From: Desulfovibrio sp.
GTDB lineage: Bacteria > Desulfobacterota > Desulfovibrionia > Desulfovibrionales > Desulfovibrionaceae
Assembly (NCBI GenBank): GCA_003512875.1
Contig: DONZ01000049.1
Coordinates: forward strand, 1 to 5,115
DNA length: 5,115 nucleotides
Direction: 5' to 3'
In this document: positions 1 through 5,115 of the stretch, piece by piece
Layout: every line of letters begins with the position of its first letter
Position numbering within the stretch: position 1 is the first letter of the stretch
Notes under the pieces: model-generated
What the model was told of the DNA's origin: nothing
Databases searched by the model: none
What the model saw: the letters and a program-made list of their open reading frames with translations, nothing else
Program-made: the position numbers and the translations under genes

Positions 1-24
1 AAATAAATTTTAAAAGCTCATGAT

Positions 25-57
25 AAAAAAAGCGCTAGTTTTTCCGGCGCTTTTTTT
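25..57. terminator. Rho-independent terminator hairpin at the left edge
   Basis: Positions 25-35 (AAAAAAAGCGC) pair perfectly with 47-57 (GCGCTTTTTTT), leaving an 11-nt loop. The GC core is only four pairs, but the run of seven T on the 3' side is typical of an intrinsic terminator. The seven A on the 5' side give a matching T run on the other strand, so it could work in both directions. It probably ends a gene lying to the left of the window and insulates the gene starting at 91. That upstream gene is not visible; stop codons occur just before the stem (TGA 21-23), but no reading frame can be assigned. Confidence 0.75.
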
Positions 58-76
58 GTATACTCATTTTTACCGA

Positions 77-83
77 TAAGGAG
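77..83 (+). promoter_or_regulatory. Ribosome-binding site that fixes the start of the NimA-like gene
   Basis: TAAGGAG at 77-83 is a near-perfect Shine-Dalgarno sequence. It lies 1 nt before the ATG at 85, which is too close for initiation, and 7 nt before the ATG at 91, which is ideal. The start is therefore at 91, and the protein begins MRRKDKEIT, the usual opening of this family. Confidence 0.85.
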
Positions 84-90
84 TATGCCG

Positions 91-609
91 ATGAGAAGAA
101 AAGATAAAGAAATCACTTCCGAAGATGAAATCTTACGTATTATTCAAAATGCACGTATTTGCCATGTGGCTTTCCATGATGAAAAATATCCTTATATTGT
201 GCCGCTTTGTTATGGTTTTGACCATCAGGGAAATAAGAAATCCCTTTATTTTCATGTGGCTAAGAGCGGAAAAAAGCTTGATTTGATTATGAAAAATCCT
301 CATGTCGCTTTTGAAATTGAAAGAGATGTGAGCATTTACAGAGGTAAAAGCGTTTGCGATTATTCCATGGTTTTTGAGTCTGTTTGCGGTACCGGAACTA
401 TGCGGATTATTGATGATGAGAATGAAAAAATTTATGCATTACAATGTGTTACAAAGCATAATTCCTTTTATGACAAGAACGAAAAACACACCAGCGCAGT
501 GGATACGGAACTTTATAATGCATATTTTGATGTTGAACATGTGCAAGGTATTGTTTTACTTGAACTTATTATTGAAAGTTGGACAGGAAAAAATTCCAAG
601 CCCCATTGA
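91..609 (+). CDS. NimA-like pyridoxamine 5'-phosphate oxidase family protein (flavin-binding split barrel)
   Basis: This 172-residue cytosolic protein belongs to the NimA-related branch of the pyridoxamine-phosphate-oxidase-like split-barrel fold. Members bind a flavin and some reduce 5-nitroimidazole drugs to harmless amines; most chromosomal members have no proven substrate. What is seen: the N-terminal MRRKDKEIT followed by an acidic helix; the strand pattern ICHVAF (about 23-28) and YPYIVPLCYGFD (33-44); the family signature LYFHVAKSGKKLDLI (52-66), in which His55 matches the conserved histidine region of Nim proteins; the NPHVAFEI strand (69-76); and the C-GTG turn near residue 99-102. 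Length matches the family (about 150-180). The start at 91 is chosen from the Shine-Dalgarno spacing. It appears to be a single-gene unit, with a terminator hairpin on each side. It could act in drug or nitro-compound reduction or in general flavin redox chemistry; assigning resistance from sequence alone is not justified. Confidence 0.9.
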   Translation: MRRKDKEITSEDEILRIIQNARICHVAFHDEKYPYIVPLCYGFDHQGNKKSLYFHVAKSGKKLDLIMKNPHVAFEIERDVSIYRGKSVCDYSMVFESVCGTGTMRIIDDENEKIYALQCVTKHNSFYDKNEKHTSAVDTELYNAYFDVEHVQGIVLLELIIESWTGKNSKPH

Positions 610-672
610 TGCCCCGTTGATGTTATGTGTGGATGTATGCATTAAAATAAGAACAAGGTGAATTTTGCATGA

Positions 673-711
673 AAAGAGGAAAGGAAAAAGAAATTTTTCC
701 TTTTTTTCTTT
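673..711 (+). terminator. Terminator hairpin downstream of the NimA-like gene
   Basis: AAAGGAAAAA at 680-689 pairs perfectly with TTTTTCCTTT at 694-703 around a GAAA tetraloop (690-693). An outer arm AAAGA (673-677) also pairs with TCTTT (707-711) across a small internal loop. The stem is A/T-rich, but its length, the GNRA tetraloop and the T-rich 3' arm fit an intrinsic terminator. It lies 64 nt after the stop codon of the NimA-like gene, which it probably ends. Confidence 0.65.
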
Positions 712-804
712 AAAGCGGGCACATTGATTTTTGGGAAGTGGAGATAAAAAAATAAAATGCGCCGGAAGCCGCAAATGTCATGCTGAACCCGCATTGCTAA
801 CGGT

Positions 805-822
805 AAATGCAAATTTGCATTT
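805..822. repeat. 18-bp perfect palindrome AAATGCAAATTTGCATTT
   Basis: The two 9-bp halves are exact reverse complements with no spacer, and three further T follow, giving a T6 run at 820-825. As DNA it is the kind of symmetric site bound by a dimeric regulator. As RNA it would fold with an AATT loop and a U tail, resembling a weak terminator. No gene start lies nearby on either strand, so the operator reading is unsupported by context. It could be a second terminator for the plus-strand gene or a chance A/T-rich symmetry. Confidence 0.6.
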
Positions 823-904
823 TTTATCGCAGGAATTGAAAGGAGAATGGGGGAAAAGAAGTAAATGAGAATTGGCTGAATGCTAAAAGGAAATGGCGGA
901 AATA

Positions 905-928
905 TGAAAAACGCCCGCAACGGCGGGG
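905..928 (-). terminator. Possible terminator for the minus-strand acetyltransferase transcript
   Basis: On the minus strand CCCGC (927-923) pairs with GCGGG (918-914) around a CGTT loop, followed after two bases by a run of five T (911-907). The five GC pairs plus T run fit an intrinsic terminator reading leftward. It lies about 230 nt beyond the acetyltransferase stop, so the transcript would have a long 3' tail. Confidence 0.4.
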
Positions 929-934
929 AATGCT
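907..934. repeat. Duplicated module, copy 1 (compact)
   Basis: This copy joins AAAAACGCC (907-915) directly to a CCCGC hairpin and the 11-mer CGGGGAATGCT (924-934). Both words recur in the same order at 1077-1085 and 1120-1130. Read on the minus strand it is AGCATTCCCCG, hairpin, GGCGTTTTT, so the repeat coincides with the terminator-like structure described at 905-928. Confidence 0.5.
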
Positions 935-1076
935 GTGAATTACCGAGGGTGATTGTTTGCCGTATCTTGCCGACCATTGCCGGCATAGGGGGATTTGAAT
1001 TGTCCGAATATCTTGCCCGAACCGTATCGGAATATTTTTTTATTGGTTATTATAATCTTATTGAATGTTCTTTCAT

Positions 1077-1130
1077 AAAAACGCCTCACTATCATTCAAA
1101 ATTCATGGTTATCCCGCCGCGGGGAATGCT
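1077..1130. repeat. Duplicated module, copy 2 (interrupted)
   Basis: AAAAACGCC (1077-1085) and CGGGGAATGCT (1120-1130) repeat the two words of the copy at 907-934, again with a CCCGC-type hairpin (1113-1123) just before the 11-mer. In this copy about 27 bases separate the first word from the hairpin. It lies 27 bp past the acetyltransferase stop. The pair may be diverged copies of one extragenic palindromic element; two copies are too few to define a family. Confidence 0.45.
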
Positions 1131-1156
1131 CTTGACTTATTGTCGGGAGGTATGCT

Positions 1157-1603
1157 TTACAGTTTTCTTTTCAAATAAATCATATCCATTAGCTGTTGTC
1201 CGTTTTCGTATATGGGGTGGTCGTAATTGTCCGTAAAAAAGTTTTTGACAACGTGGGATTTTTCAAAACCGCATTTTTCGTAGAAATGGAGTGTCGCAGG
1301 GGTATCGCCTGTGCCGACGTATAATTCCGCGCCATTTTTGCAGTAATCGGCAATGAACGAGATGAGTTTTCGCCCGTATCCTTTTCGCTGGTACTGAGGG
1401 ACAACGGCAATGTTCTTAATCTCATAAATGCCGGGTTGTTCCTGCGTGACAATGCAGACCGCTTTTATTTCGTTATCATCGCGTAAAGCGAACATTTCCC
1501 CCCGGTACAAATATTTTTCTATCATATCCGCTTGTTCGTCCGCGATAAGCAGCAAATCCATGTATTTTGTTTTATCGTTGTCAATAATTTTTACAAATTC
1601 CAT
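1157..1603 (-). CDS. GNAT-family N-acetyltransferase, YvbK-like
   Basis: This 148-residue cytosolic protein is a single-domain GNAT acetyltransferase that would move an acetyl group from acetyl-CoA to an amine. What is seen: the strand before the cofactor loop, IYEIKNIAVVP (59-69); the acetyl-CoA pyrophosphate loop Q72-R73-K74-G75-Y76-G77, the standard Q/RxxGxG/A motif; the following helix RKLISFIADYC; the LYVGTGD strand (94-100); and the FYEKCGF motif B (107-113). The C-terminal stretch NFFTDNYDHPIYE resembles the subfamily I know from Bacillus YvbK, whose substrate I do not know. Length is normal. The ATG at 1603 is supported by AGGAAAGGA (1622-1614) about 10 nt upstream. It lies 149 bp downstream of the metallophosphoesterase on the same strand and may have its own promoter in that gap, but I see no clear -35/-10 pair. 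Confidence 0.9.
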   Translation of the reverse strand: MEFVKIIDNDKTKYMDLLLIADEQADMIEKYLYRGEMFALRDDNEIKAVCIVTQEQPGIYEIKNIAVVPQYQRKGYGRKLISFIADYCKNGAELYVGTGDTPATLHFYEKCGFEKSHVVKNFFTDNYDHPIYENGQQLMDMIYLKRKL

Positions 1604-1752
1604 TTGATATTTTTCCTTTCCTGTTTGCCGTCAGTATTGCAAATTGAATGAAATCAACAGGTTTTATCGGATATTTGCTTGAGAATAGACCAATCGCTAT
1701 TCGCCATTAAACTGCGGTTGCAGGAAGCCGTGTTTAAAAAAAAATCGGTCGC

Positions 1753-2898
1753 TTATCGGTTTTCGTGCCCCCTATTATCGTTTCCTGTCAAATGGATGAG
1801 CGTGACTTCGCTGGGGACAAAAAGCCTGAAAGCGGTGTACGTCCAAATTCCTGTGCCGCTGCTGACATAAAGTTTCGCCTTGTTTTGTTCATATATTCCG
1901 CTTACAAAGCCTGCATTGAATTTTTTGACGACAGGGGCGAGGAAAAAAACTGTTCCGCCGTGCGTATGCCCGGAAAGCTGCAAATCGATGTGGGGAGCTG
2001 TTTTTCTGAAGCTGGCCGGATAATGGTCCAAAAATATTTTAAATCCTTGATTAGGAATGGTTTTCAGCAGTTCTGCCGTGTCAGCGGGAAAATTCCGCAG
2101 GCGCGGGCTCGCCCCGGTAAGGGATAAATATTCATGGATTTGAATGGTTTCATTTTCCAAGACATTGAGATTGTTTTCTTTGAAAAAATTTTGCCAGTAT
2201 GCAAGCGTATGGTAGTTTTCGTGATTGCCGAAAACATAGTATACCCCGTCAGGAGCGGAAAGGTTTTTGAGCGGGGCAAGGTGTTTTTTTATGTCTTGCG
2301 GTTTGACATCGCCTATATCACCCGTATGGACTATTAATTGAGGCTTGGTTTCCATTATTTTCCGCACAACATTTTCCTGCCATTTTTCTTGGAAAATCAA
2401 GCCGGTATGCGTGTCTGTGAGCAGCGCTATCGTATAATTTTCCAATTCGTTCGGAAGCGTTTCATACTTCAGCGTCACATGTTTCACGCGCGGAACTTTG
2501 GTCGTTTCATAGACGCTGTAAGGGGCGGTAATAAGACAAAGTGAAATAAGGAGGATATTGACCTTGCAGGATGTGAAAGCGGCATTCCGGATTGACTTTA
2601 TTTTTTTATACCATATTGAAATAATAAATAAAATTATTGCAATGCCTATTTGCATTATTTTTATCCAAAAATAAAAAAAGGCGAATGCGCTGAGCAATGC
2701 CAAACCGAGAACAAGCGGATAGGGCAAATAGCGTGCAGGGTCGAGAAAAGGTCCGATGGGAATGATATAGGCTAAACCAAGCACATTGAGCGCAAAGAAA
2801 AAACATTTTCCTTTGGAGGAAAAGGGCAGGGTATACGCCCCCCATGCAAAGACGATACAAACCGCAAGGGATATGGGAACAAGAAATTGAAAAATCAT
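1753..2898 (-). CDS. Membrane-anchored calcineurin-type metallophosphoesterase (YkuE/YaeI-like)
   Basis: This 381-residue protein has a hydrophobic N-terminal half and a binuclear metallophosphoesterase domain. Residues about 3-23, 33-52, 60-95 (long enough for one or two passes) and 112-130 look like membrane helices. The catalytic domain starts near 150 and shows all five family motifs: D162-x-H164 (TDTHTG), G193-D194-x-x-D197 (TGDIGD), G224-N225-H226-E227, H292 (DHYP), and G310-H311-T312-H313-G314-G315. The site therefore looks intact. Relatives cleave phosphoesters; YaeI/YkuE-type members are known as phosphodiesterases, some acting on membrane lipid intermediates, but substrate cannot be read here. 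The start ATG overlaps the stop codon of the PHP phosphatase gene (TAATG, sharing 2898), and no Shine-Dalgarno sequence precedes it, so it is probably translated by re-initiation after the upstream gene. The next in-frame Met is residue 82, inside the membrane region, which supports this start. Confidence 0.92.
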   Translation of the reverse strand: MIFQFLVPISLAVCIVFAWGAYTLPFSSKGKCFFFALNVLGLAYIIPIGPFLDPARYLPYPLVLGLALLSAFAFFYFWIKIMQIGIAIILFIISIWYKKIKSIRNAAFTSCKVNILLISLCLITAPYSVYETTKVPRVKHVTLKYETLPNELENYTIALLTDTHTGLIFQEKWQENVVRKIMETKPQLIVHTGDIGDVKPQDIKKHLAPLKNLSAPDGVYYVFGNHENYHTLAYWQNFFKENNLNVLENETIQIHEYLSLTGASPRLRNFPADTAELLKTIPNQGFKIFLDHYPASFRKTAPHIDLQLSGHTHGGTVFFLAPVVKKFNAGFVSGIYEQNKAKLYVSSGTGIWTYTAFRLFVPSEVTLIHLTGNDNRGHENR

Positions 2899-3740
2899 TA
2901 AAACGCTAATTGGATAGGCTGGCGGTTAATAAAAATGGTATGTTCCTTATAGCCGAATTGGCGTGCAAAATGAGCCAGTTCTTCAAATTTATACGCCACG
3001 GTATTGATATTGTGCGTGTCGGAAGCAAAGCTGATAGGAATAGCGTAACTTGCCGCAATTTCTAAAATTTTGGGTGACGGATGTATTTCTTCGCAGGCTT
3101 TTTTCAGCCCGCCTGTGGAAACTTCCAAAACCATGCCTGATTTTTTTATGGCTTTGCAGGTTTCGTGCAAACATTCATCGGCGCGTTTTGTTTTTAACCA
3201 TGCATGGAAACTGTCTATGCAGTGTATTTTTACAAAATCGGGATGGGCGATGATATCGGTTTTTCCGTATGCTGCCAGTTTTATCATATCATCGTAGTAT
3301 TCTTCAAAAAAAGCGTATTTTTCCTCAAGGCTGGCGTCTTCTGCGTTCCAAAGTCCGATGTTTTGTTCCCCGACAAAGTGGATGGTGCCGATCACATAAT
3401 CAAAAGGATATTTTTTTATAAGGTTGTCCATGTAATCCGGATACTGCGGGGTGAAGTCCAATTCCATGCCCAGCAGGACTTCCGGAATTTGACAAAGATT
3501 TTCTTTATTGTAATCAGCGGCTTTTTCCTTAAGGGTTAAGACGTCGTTCACGTAATTTTCAAATGCAATATTCATATCACCCTCTTGGTAAAGAAGGCAG
3601 GAAAATCCTTCCGGAAGCGGGGTATGTTCGGAAAATCCATAGTATTGCAAGTTGCTGTCGACAGCGGCGTTATACATTTCCTGAACAGTGTTTTTGCCGT
3701 GGAAATAGTTCGTATGGGTATGAATATCTGCTAAAATCAT
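2898..3740 (-). CDS. PHP-domain phosphatase, histidinol-phosphatase (HisK-type) family
   Basis: This 280-residue cytosolic protein is a complete PHP-domain phosphoesterase of the monofunctional histidinol-phosphatase type, which removes phosphate from L-histidinol phosphate in histidine synthesis using a trinuclear metal site. Metal ligands seen in the expected order are H7 and H9 (DIHTHT), H14 (FHGK), H39 (FSEH), E93 (GMELDF), H121 (GTIHF), H166 (IAHPD), D241 and H243 (SDTH). Length matches the family (about 260-290). The ATG at 3740 is preceded by CGGAG at 3750-3746, 5 nt away. No other histidine gene is near, and it is coupled to a membrane metallophosphoesterase, so a different phosphorylated substrate is possible; the family assignment is much firmer than the substrate. 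It is probably the first gene of the unit, divergent from the gene starting at 3892. Confidence 0.92.
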   Translation of the reverse strand: MILADIHTHTNYFHGKNTVQEMYNAAVDSNLQYYGFSEHTPLPEGFSCLLYQEGDMNIAFENYVNDVLTLKEKAADYNKENLCQIPEVLLGMELDFTPQYPDYMDNLIKKYPFDYVIGTIHFVGEQNIGLWNAEDASLEEKYAFFEEYYDDMIKLAAYGKTDIIAHPDFVKIHCIDSFHAWLKTKRADECLHETCKAIKKSGMVLEVSTGGLKKACEEIHPSPKILEIAASYAIPISFASDTHNINTVAYKFEELAHFARQFGYKEHTIFINRQPIQLAF

Positions 3741-3745
3741 AATTG

Positions 3746-3763
3746 CTCCGTATAAGAATTATA
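3746..3763 (-). promoter_or_regulatory. Candidate -10 box and ribosome-binding site of the PHP-MPE unit
   Basis: On the minus strand a perfect TATAAT lies at 3763-3758 and the Shine-Dalgarno CGGAG at 3750-3746. No good -35 box is found 16-18 bp upstream; ATTTTG is the best I see at 17. The implied leader would be only about 11 nt. An alternative -10, TATACT at 3777-3772, would give a more usual leader of about 25 nt. Confidence 0.4.
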
Positions 3764-3833
3764 ACGCCGACAGTATATTCCAAAATGAAAAAAAAAGCCA
3801 GAGGAGAAAAGTTAAAATAATTTATGTTTTCAC

Positions 3834-3862
3834 TTGTTTTTGAAGAAACGCCATGATATAAA
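3834..3862 (+). promoter_or_regulatory. Sigma-70-type promoter for the tRNA-nucleotidyltransferase-like gene
   Basis: TTGTTT (3834-3839) and TATAAA (3857-3862) are separated by exactly 17 bp. Transcription would start near 3869, giving a leader of about 23 nt before the ATG at 3892. The match to consensus is 4 of 6 at -35 and 5 of 6 at -10. Confidence 0.6.
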
Positions 3863-3878
3863 ATTACATATTCCTTGC

Positions 3879-3884
3879 AGAGGT
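3879..3884 (+). promoter_or_regulatory. Ribosome-binding site deciding between two starts
   Basis: AGAGGT at 3879-3884 places GAGG 8 nt before the ATG at 3892 and 14 nt before the in-frame ATG at 3898. The first ATG is therefore preferred. Confidence 0.6.
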
Positions 3885-3891
3885 GTGTTTT

Positions 3892-5115
3892 ATGCCAATG
3901 AGTGAATCAAAAGCGATTTGCAAAACAATATTAAGAAACGGTTATGATGCATATTTAATTAATACGGCATTGCAGAATGAAATTAATGCACTTTTAAATA
4001 TTCAGGAATTTTCCATTGCCTGTGATGTTGATGCGGAAACATTGCAAAAACTTTTCCCCAATCTTGATGAATCCGAAGAGCCGGGCGAACTTGCGGTTTT
4101 AAAAGGGGAATCCGGCTGCATATTCCGCTTTTATCCTATCAACTGCTCTGCTGATGCGCACCCCGAGGCTTTACGCAAGTTTTTTACACAACGTATGGTA
4201 ACCCAGCTCAAAAAGTATAATCCGGAACTGTATGAAGCTGTTGTAAGCACGGAAAATTTCATGCGGTCTGATGAAGTTTTTGCTGATTTTTCATGCGGTT
4301 ATATAAAATTGCAGGGCATTCCTCATTTGACGCTGAACAAAAATTACGTGCTTGCTATCAGGGCTCTGCGCTTTGCTGCAAACTATGATTTGCCCATAGA
4401 CCCGAATACATGGGTTGCTATTGTGAAAAATGCAAGCAATATCGTCAATTATATTTCCGGGCATGCTTTTGTTGAAGAATGGCGTTTGGTTTCGGCGGAA
4501 TCCATGTGGCGCTTTTTTGAATTATTGAAAGAAAGTTCTATCCTGCACGGAATTATTCCGGAACTTGGCGCGCTGACTGCGGTGAAACAACATACCAATA
4601 AAAAAACGAACGATGAAGAAAGTGTTTTTGATTTTACCATACGCTGTTTAAAATATTATCCGGAAGAATTGCTGCACTATGATTGGGTCGGAGCTGTGGC
4701 GGTCTTATTCCACGCTATCGGAAAAGCCTATGCGGCGGAAAGGGTTGACGACCGTTGGTATTTTACGCAATTTCATAGAATAGGGGCGAAAATAACCCGT
4801 AAAATCTTATACCGCATGCATTTTGAGTCTGATGATATTGATACGATTTGTGCGATTATCGGCAATCAAATCCGTTTTCAGTCCATGATGACGGACAGAG
4901 GCATGCAAAAATTCTTGGAACTTCCTCATCAGGAACGGCTCATCGAGCTTGCGCGGGCTCAAATTAAAGCTATTCCTAACGGAAATTATACAAACTTCAA
5001 CCATAATATCAAGTTTATGGAACGCGGCACAACACCGCTGTCCATGCGTGAACCGCTGCTAAACGGCAATGAAATTATGGAATACACCAATCTTGCTCCC
5101 GGTCCGAAAGTCGGC
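3892..5115 (+). CDS. Degenerate CCA-adding enzyme / poly(A) polymerase family protein with HD domain, C-terminus beyond window
   Basis: The frame is open for 408 codons to the window edge with no stop, so the gene is partial only because the window ends. Its plan follows the class II CCA-adding enzyme / PcnB family: head GYDAYLINTALQN (17-29) and SIACDVDAETLQKLFP (41-56); neck helix IRALRFAANYDLPIDPNTW (156-174); a helical part, ELGALTAVKQH (224-234); an HD-like domain (245-330); and the tail PLLNGNEIMEYTNLAPGPKVG, the usual GPxxG ending. Active enzymes add CCA to tRNA 3' ends or A tails to RNA. Here, by eye alignment, the key residues are missing: the GGxVRD loop reads N24-T25-A26-L27-Q28-N29, the catalytic DxD reads E39-F40-S41, RRDFT reads R95-K96-F97-F98-T99, and the HD-domain His/Asp residues are F248, A275, F294 and Q326. 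R157 and R160 of the neck remain. I infer a retained non-catalytic paralogue, perhaps RNA-binding. A divergent active enzyme is the alternative. It is transcribed away from the PHP unit. Confidence 0.85.
   Translation, partial: MPMSESKAICKTILRNGYDAYLINTALQNEINALLNIQEFSIACDVDAETLQKLFPNLDESEEPGELAVLKGESGCIFRFYPINCSADAHPEALRKFFTQRMVTQLKKYNPELYEAVVSTENFMRSDEVFADFSCGYIKLQGIPHLTLNKNYVLAIRALRFAANYDLPIDPNTWVAIVKNASNIVNYISGHAFVEEWRLVSAESMWRFFELLKESSILHGIIPELGALTAVKQHTNKKTNDEESVFDFTIRCLKYYPEELLHYDWVGAVAVLFHAIGKAYAAERVDDRWYFTQFHRIGAKITRKILYRMHFESDDIDTICAIIGNQIRFQSMMTDRGMQKFLELPHQERLIELARAQIKAIPNGNYTNFNHNIKFMERGTTPLSMREPLLNGNEIMEYTNLAPGPKVG

Larger units (their letters stand above)
610..1156. other. 547-bp intergenic region between convergent genes, no supported gene
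   Basis: This gap is long compared with the other spacings in the window (overlap, 149 bp, 151 bp). It holds a terminator hairpin (673-711), an 18-bp palindrome (805-822), a GC-rich hairpin followed by T on the minus strand (905-928) and a duplicated module (907-934 and 1077-1130). The longest open frame, about 118 codons starting at 880 on the plus strand, has no Shine-Dalgarno site, no recognisable domain, and overlaps the end of the acetyltransferase gene in antisense, so I do not call it. No tRNA or known riboswitch pattern is visible. Confidence 0.7.

Noticed and set aside
36..64. Possible promoter for the NimA-like gene: TATACT at 59-64 with TAGTTT 17 bp upstream
   Set aside because: The -10 box is acceptable, but the -35 matches consensus at only two positions and lies inside the terminator hairpin. 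I cannot support it as a promoter.
880..1236. Open frame of 118 codons on the plus strand in the intergenic region
   Set aside because: It has no Shine-Dalgarno site and no recognisable domain. Its end lies antisense to the acetyltransferase, and its start and middle run through hairpins and repeat words.
1683..1702. Inverted repeat GAATAG / CTATTC with an 8-nt spacer upstream of the acetyltransferase
   Set aside because: Six-base arms in A/T-rich DNA are likely by chance, and no promoter can be placed around them with confidence.
1736..1755. Run of nine T after the metallophosphoesterase stop on the minus strand, as a terminator
   Set aside because: The bases before the T run form a direct repeat of ACCGAT, not an inverted repeat, so no hairpin is formed.
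1765..2544. Several plus-strand open frames opposite the metallophosphoesterase
   Set aside because: They are antisense to a gene with all five catalytic motifs intact, and none has a domain or ribosome-binding site.
3050..3539. Overlapping plus-strand open frames opposite the PHP phosphatase
   Set aside because: They are antisense shadows of a well-supported gene; their translations show no family features.
4449..5004. Minus-strand open frames opposite the tRNA-nucleotidyltransferase-like gene
   Set aside because: The plus-strand frame is open across the whole region and carries the family pattern, so these are shadows.
1..5115. CRISPR array, tRNA or rRNA gene, insertion sequence, phage attachment site or toxin-antitoxin pair
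   Set aside because: I looked for spaced direct repeats, cloverleaf patterns, terminal inverted repeats with a transposase and paired small genes, and found none.

Overview
The window holds four complete protein genes and the first 408 codons of a fifth. It comes from an AT-leaning bacterial chromosome with compact genes and ordinary Shine-Dalgarno sites. Nothing in it identifies the organism firmly. The nitroreductase-like and acetyltransferase genes look like versions common in anaerobic Firmicutes. The PHP phosphatase and the tRNA-nucleotidyltransferase-like gene would also fit a low-GC, host-associated Desulfovibrionaceae-type bacterium, and that placement is only a weak preference. There is no rRNA, tRNA, CRISPR array, transposase, integrase or phage gene.

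Layout. Positions 1-57 are the tail of an unseen upstream unit and end in a U-tailed hairpin. A NimA-like flavin-binding split-barrel protein (91-609, +) follows, with a strong A/T-rich terminator hairpin behind it (673-711). Positions 610-1156 contain no gene I can support. They hold an 18-bp perfect palindrome, several hairpins and a two-copy repeat module. A GNAT acetyltransferase (1157-1603, -) converges on this gap. Upstream of it on the same strand is a tightly coupled pair: a PHP-family histidinol-phosphatase-like enzyme (2898-3740) and a membrane-anchored calcineurin-type metallophosphoesterase (1753-2898), whose stop and start codons overlap as TAATG. A divergent promoter region (3741-3891) separates this unit from the last gene (3892 to beyond 5115, +).

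The most unusual item is this last gene. It runs off the window without a stop codon. From end to end it follows the plan of the CCA-adding enzyme / bacterial poly(A) polymerase family: nucleotidyltransferase head, helical neck, HD domain, and the C-terminal GPxxG tail motif. By eye alignment, however, almost every catalytic residue of both the nucleotidyltransferase site and the HD site is replaced, while the frame is open and a good promoter and ribosome-binding site precede it. It looks like a maintained pseudoenzyme rather than a decaying pseudogene.

How the genes may work together: PHP phosphatase and metallophosphoesterase are very probably co-translated, so they probably share a physiological role in phosphoester turnover, one in the cytosol and one at the membrane. 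The other genes show no clear pathway link to each other.
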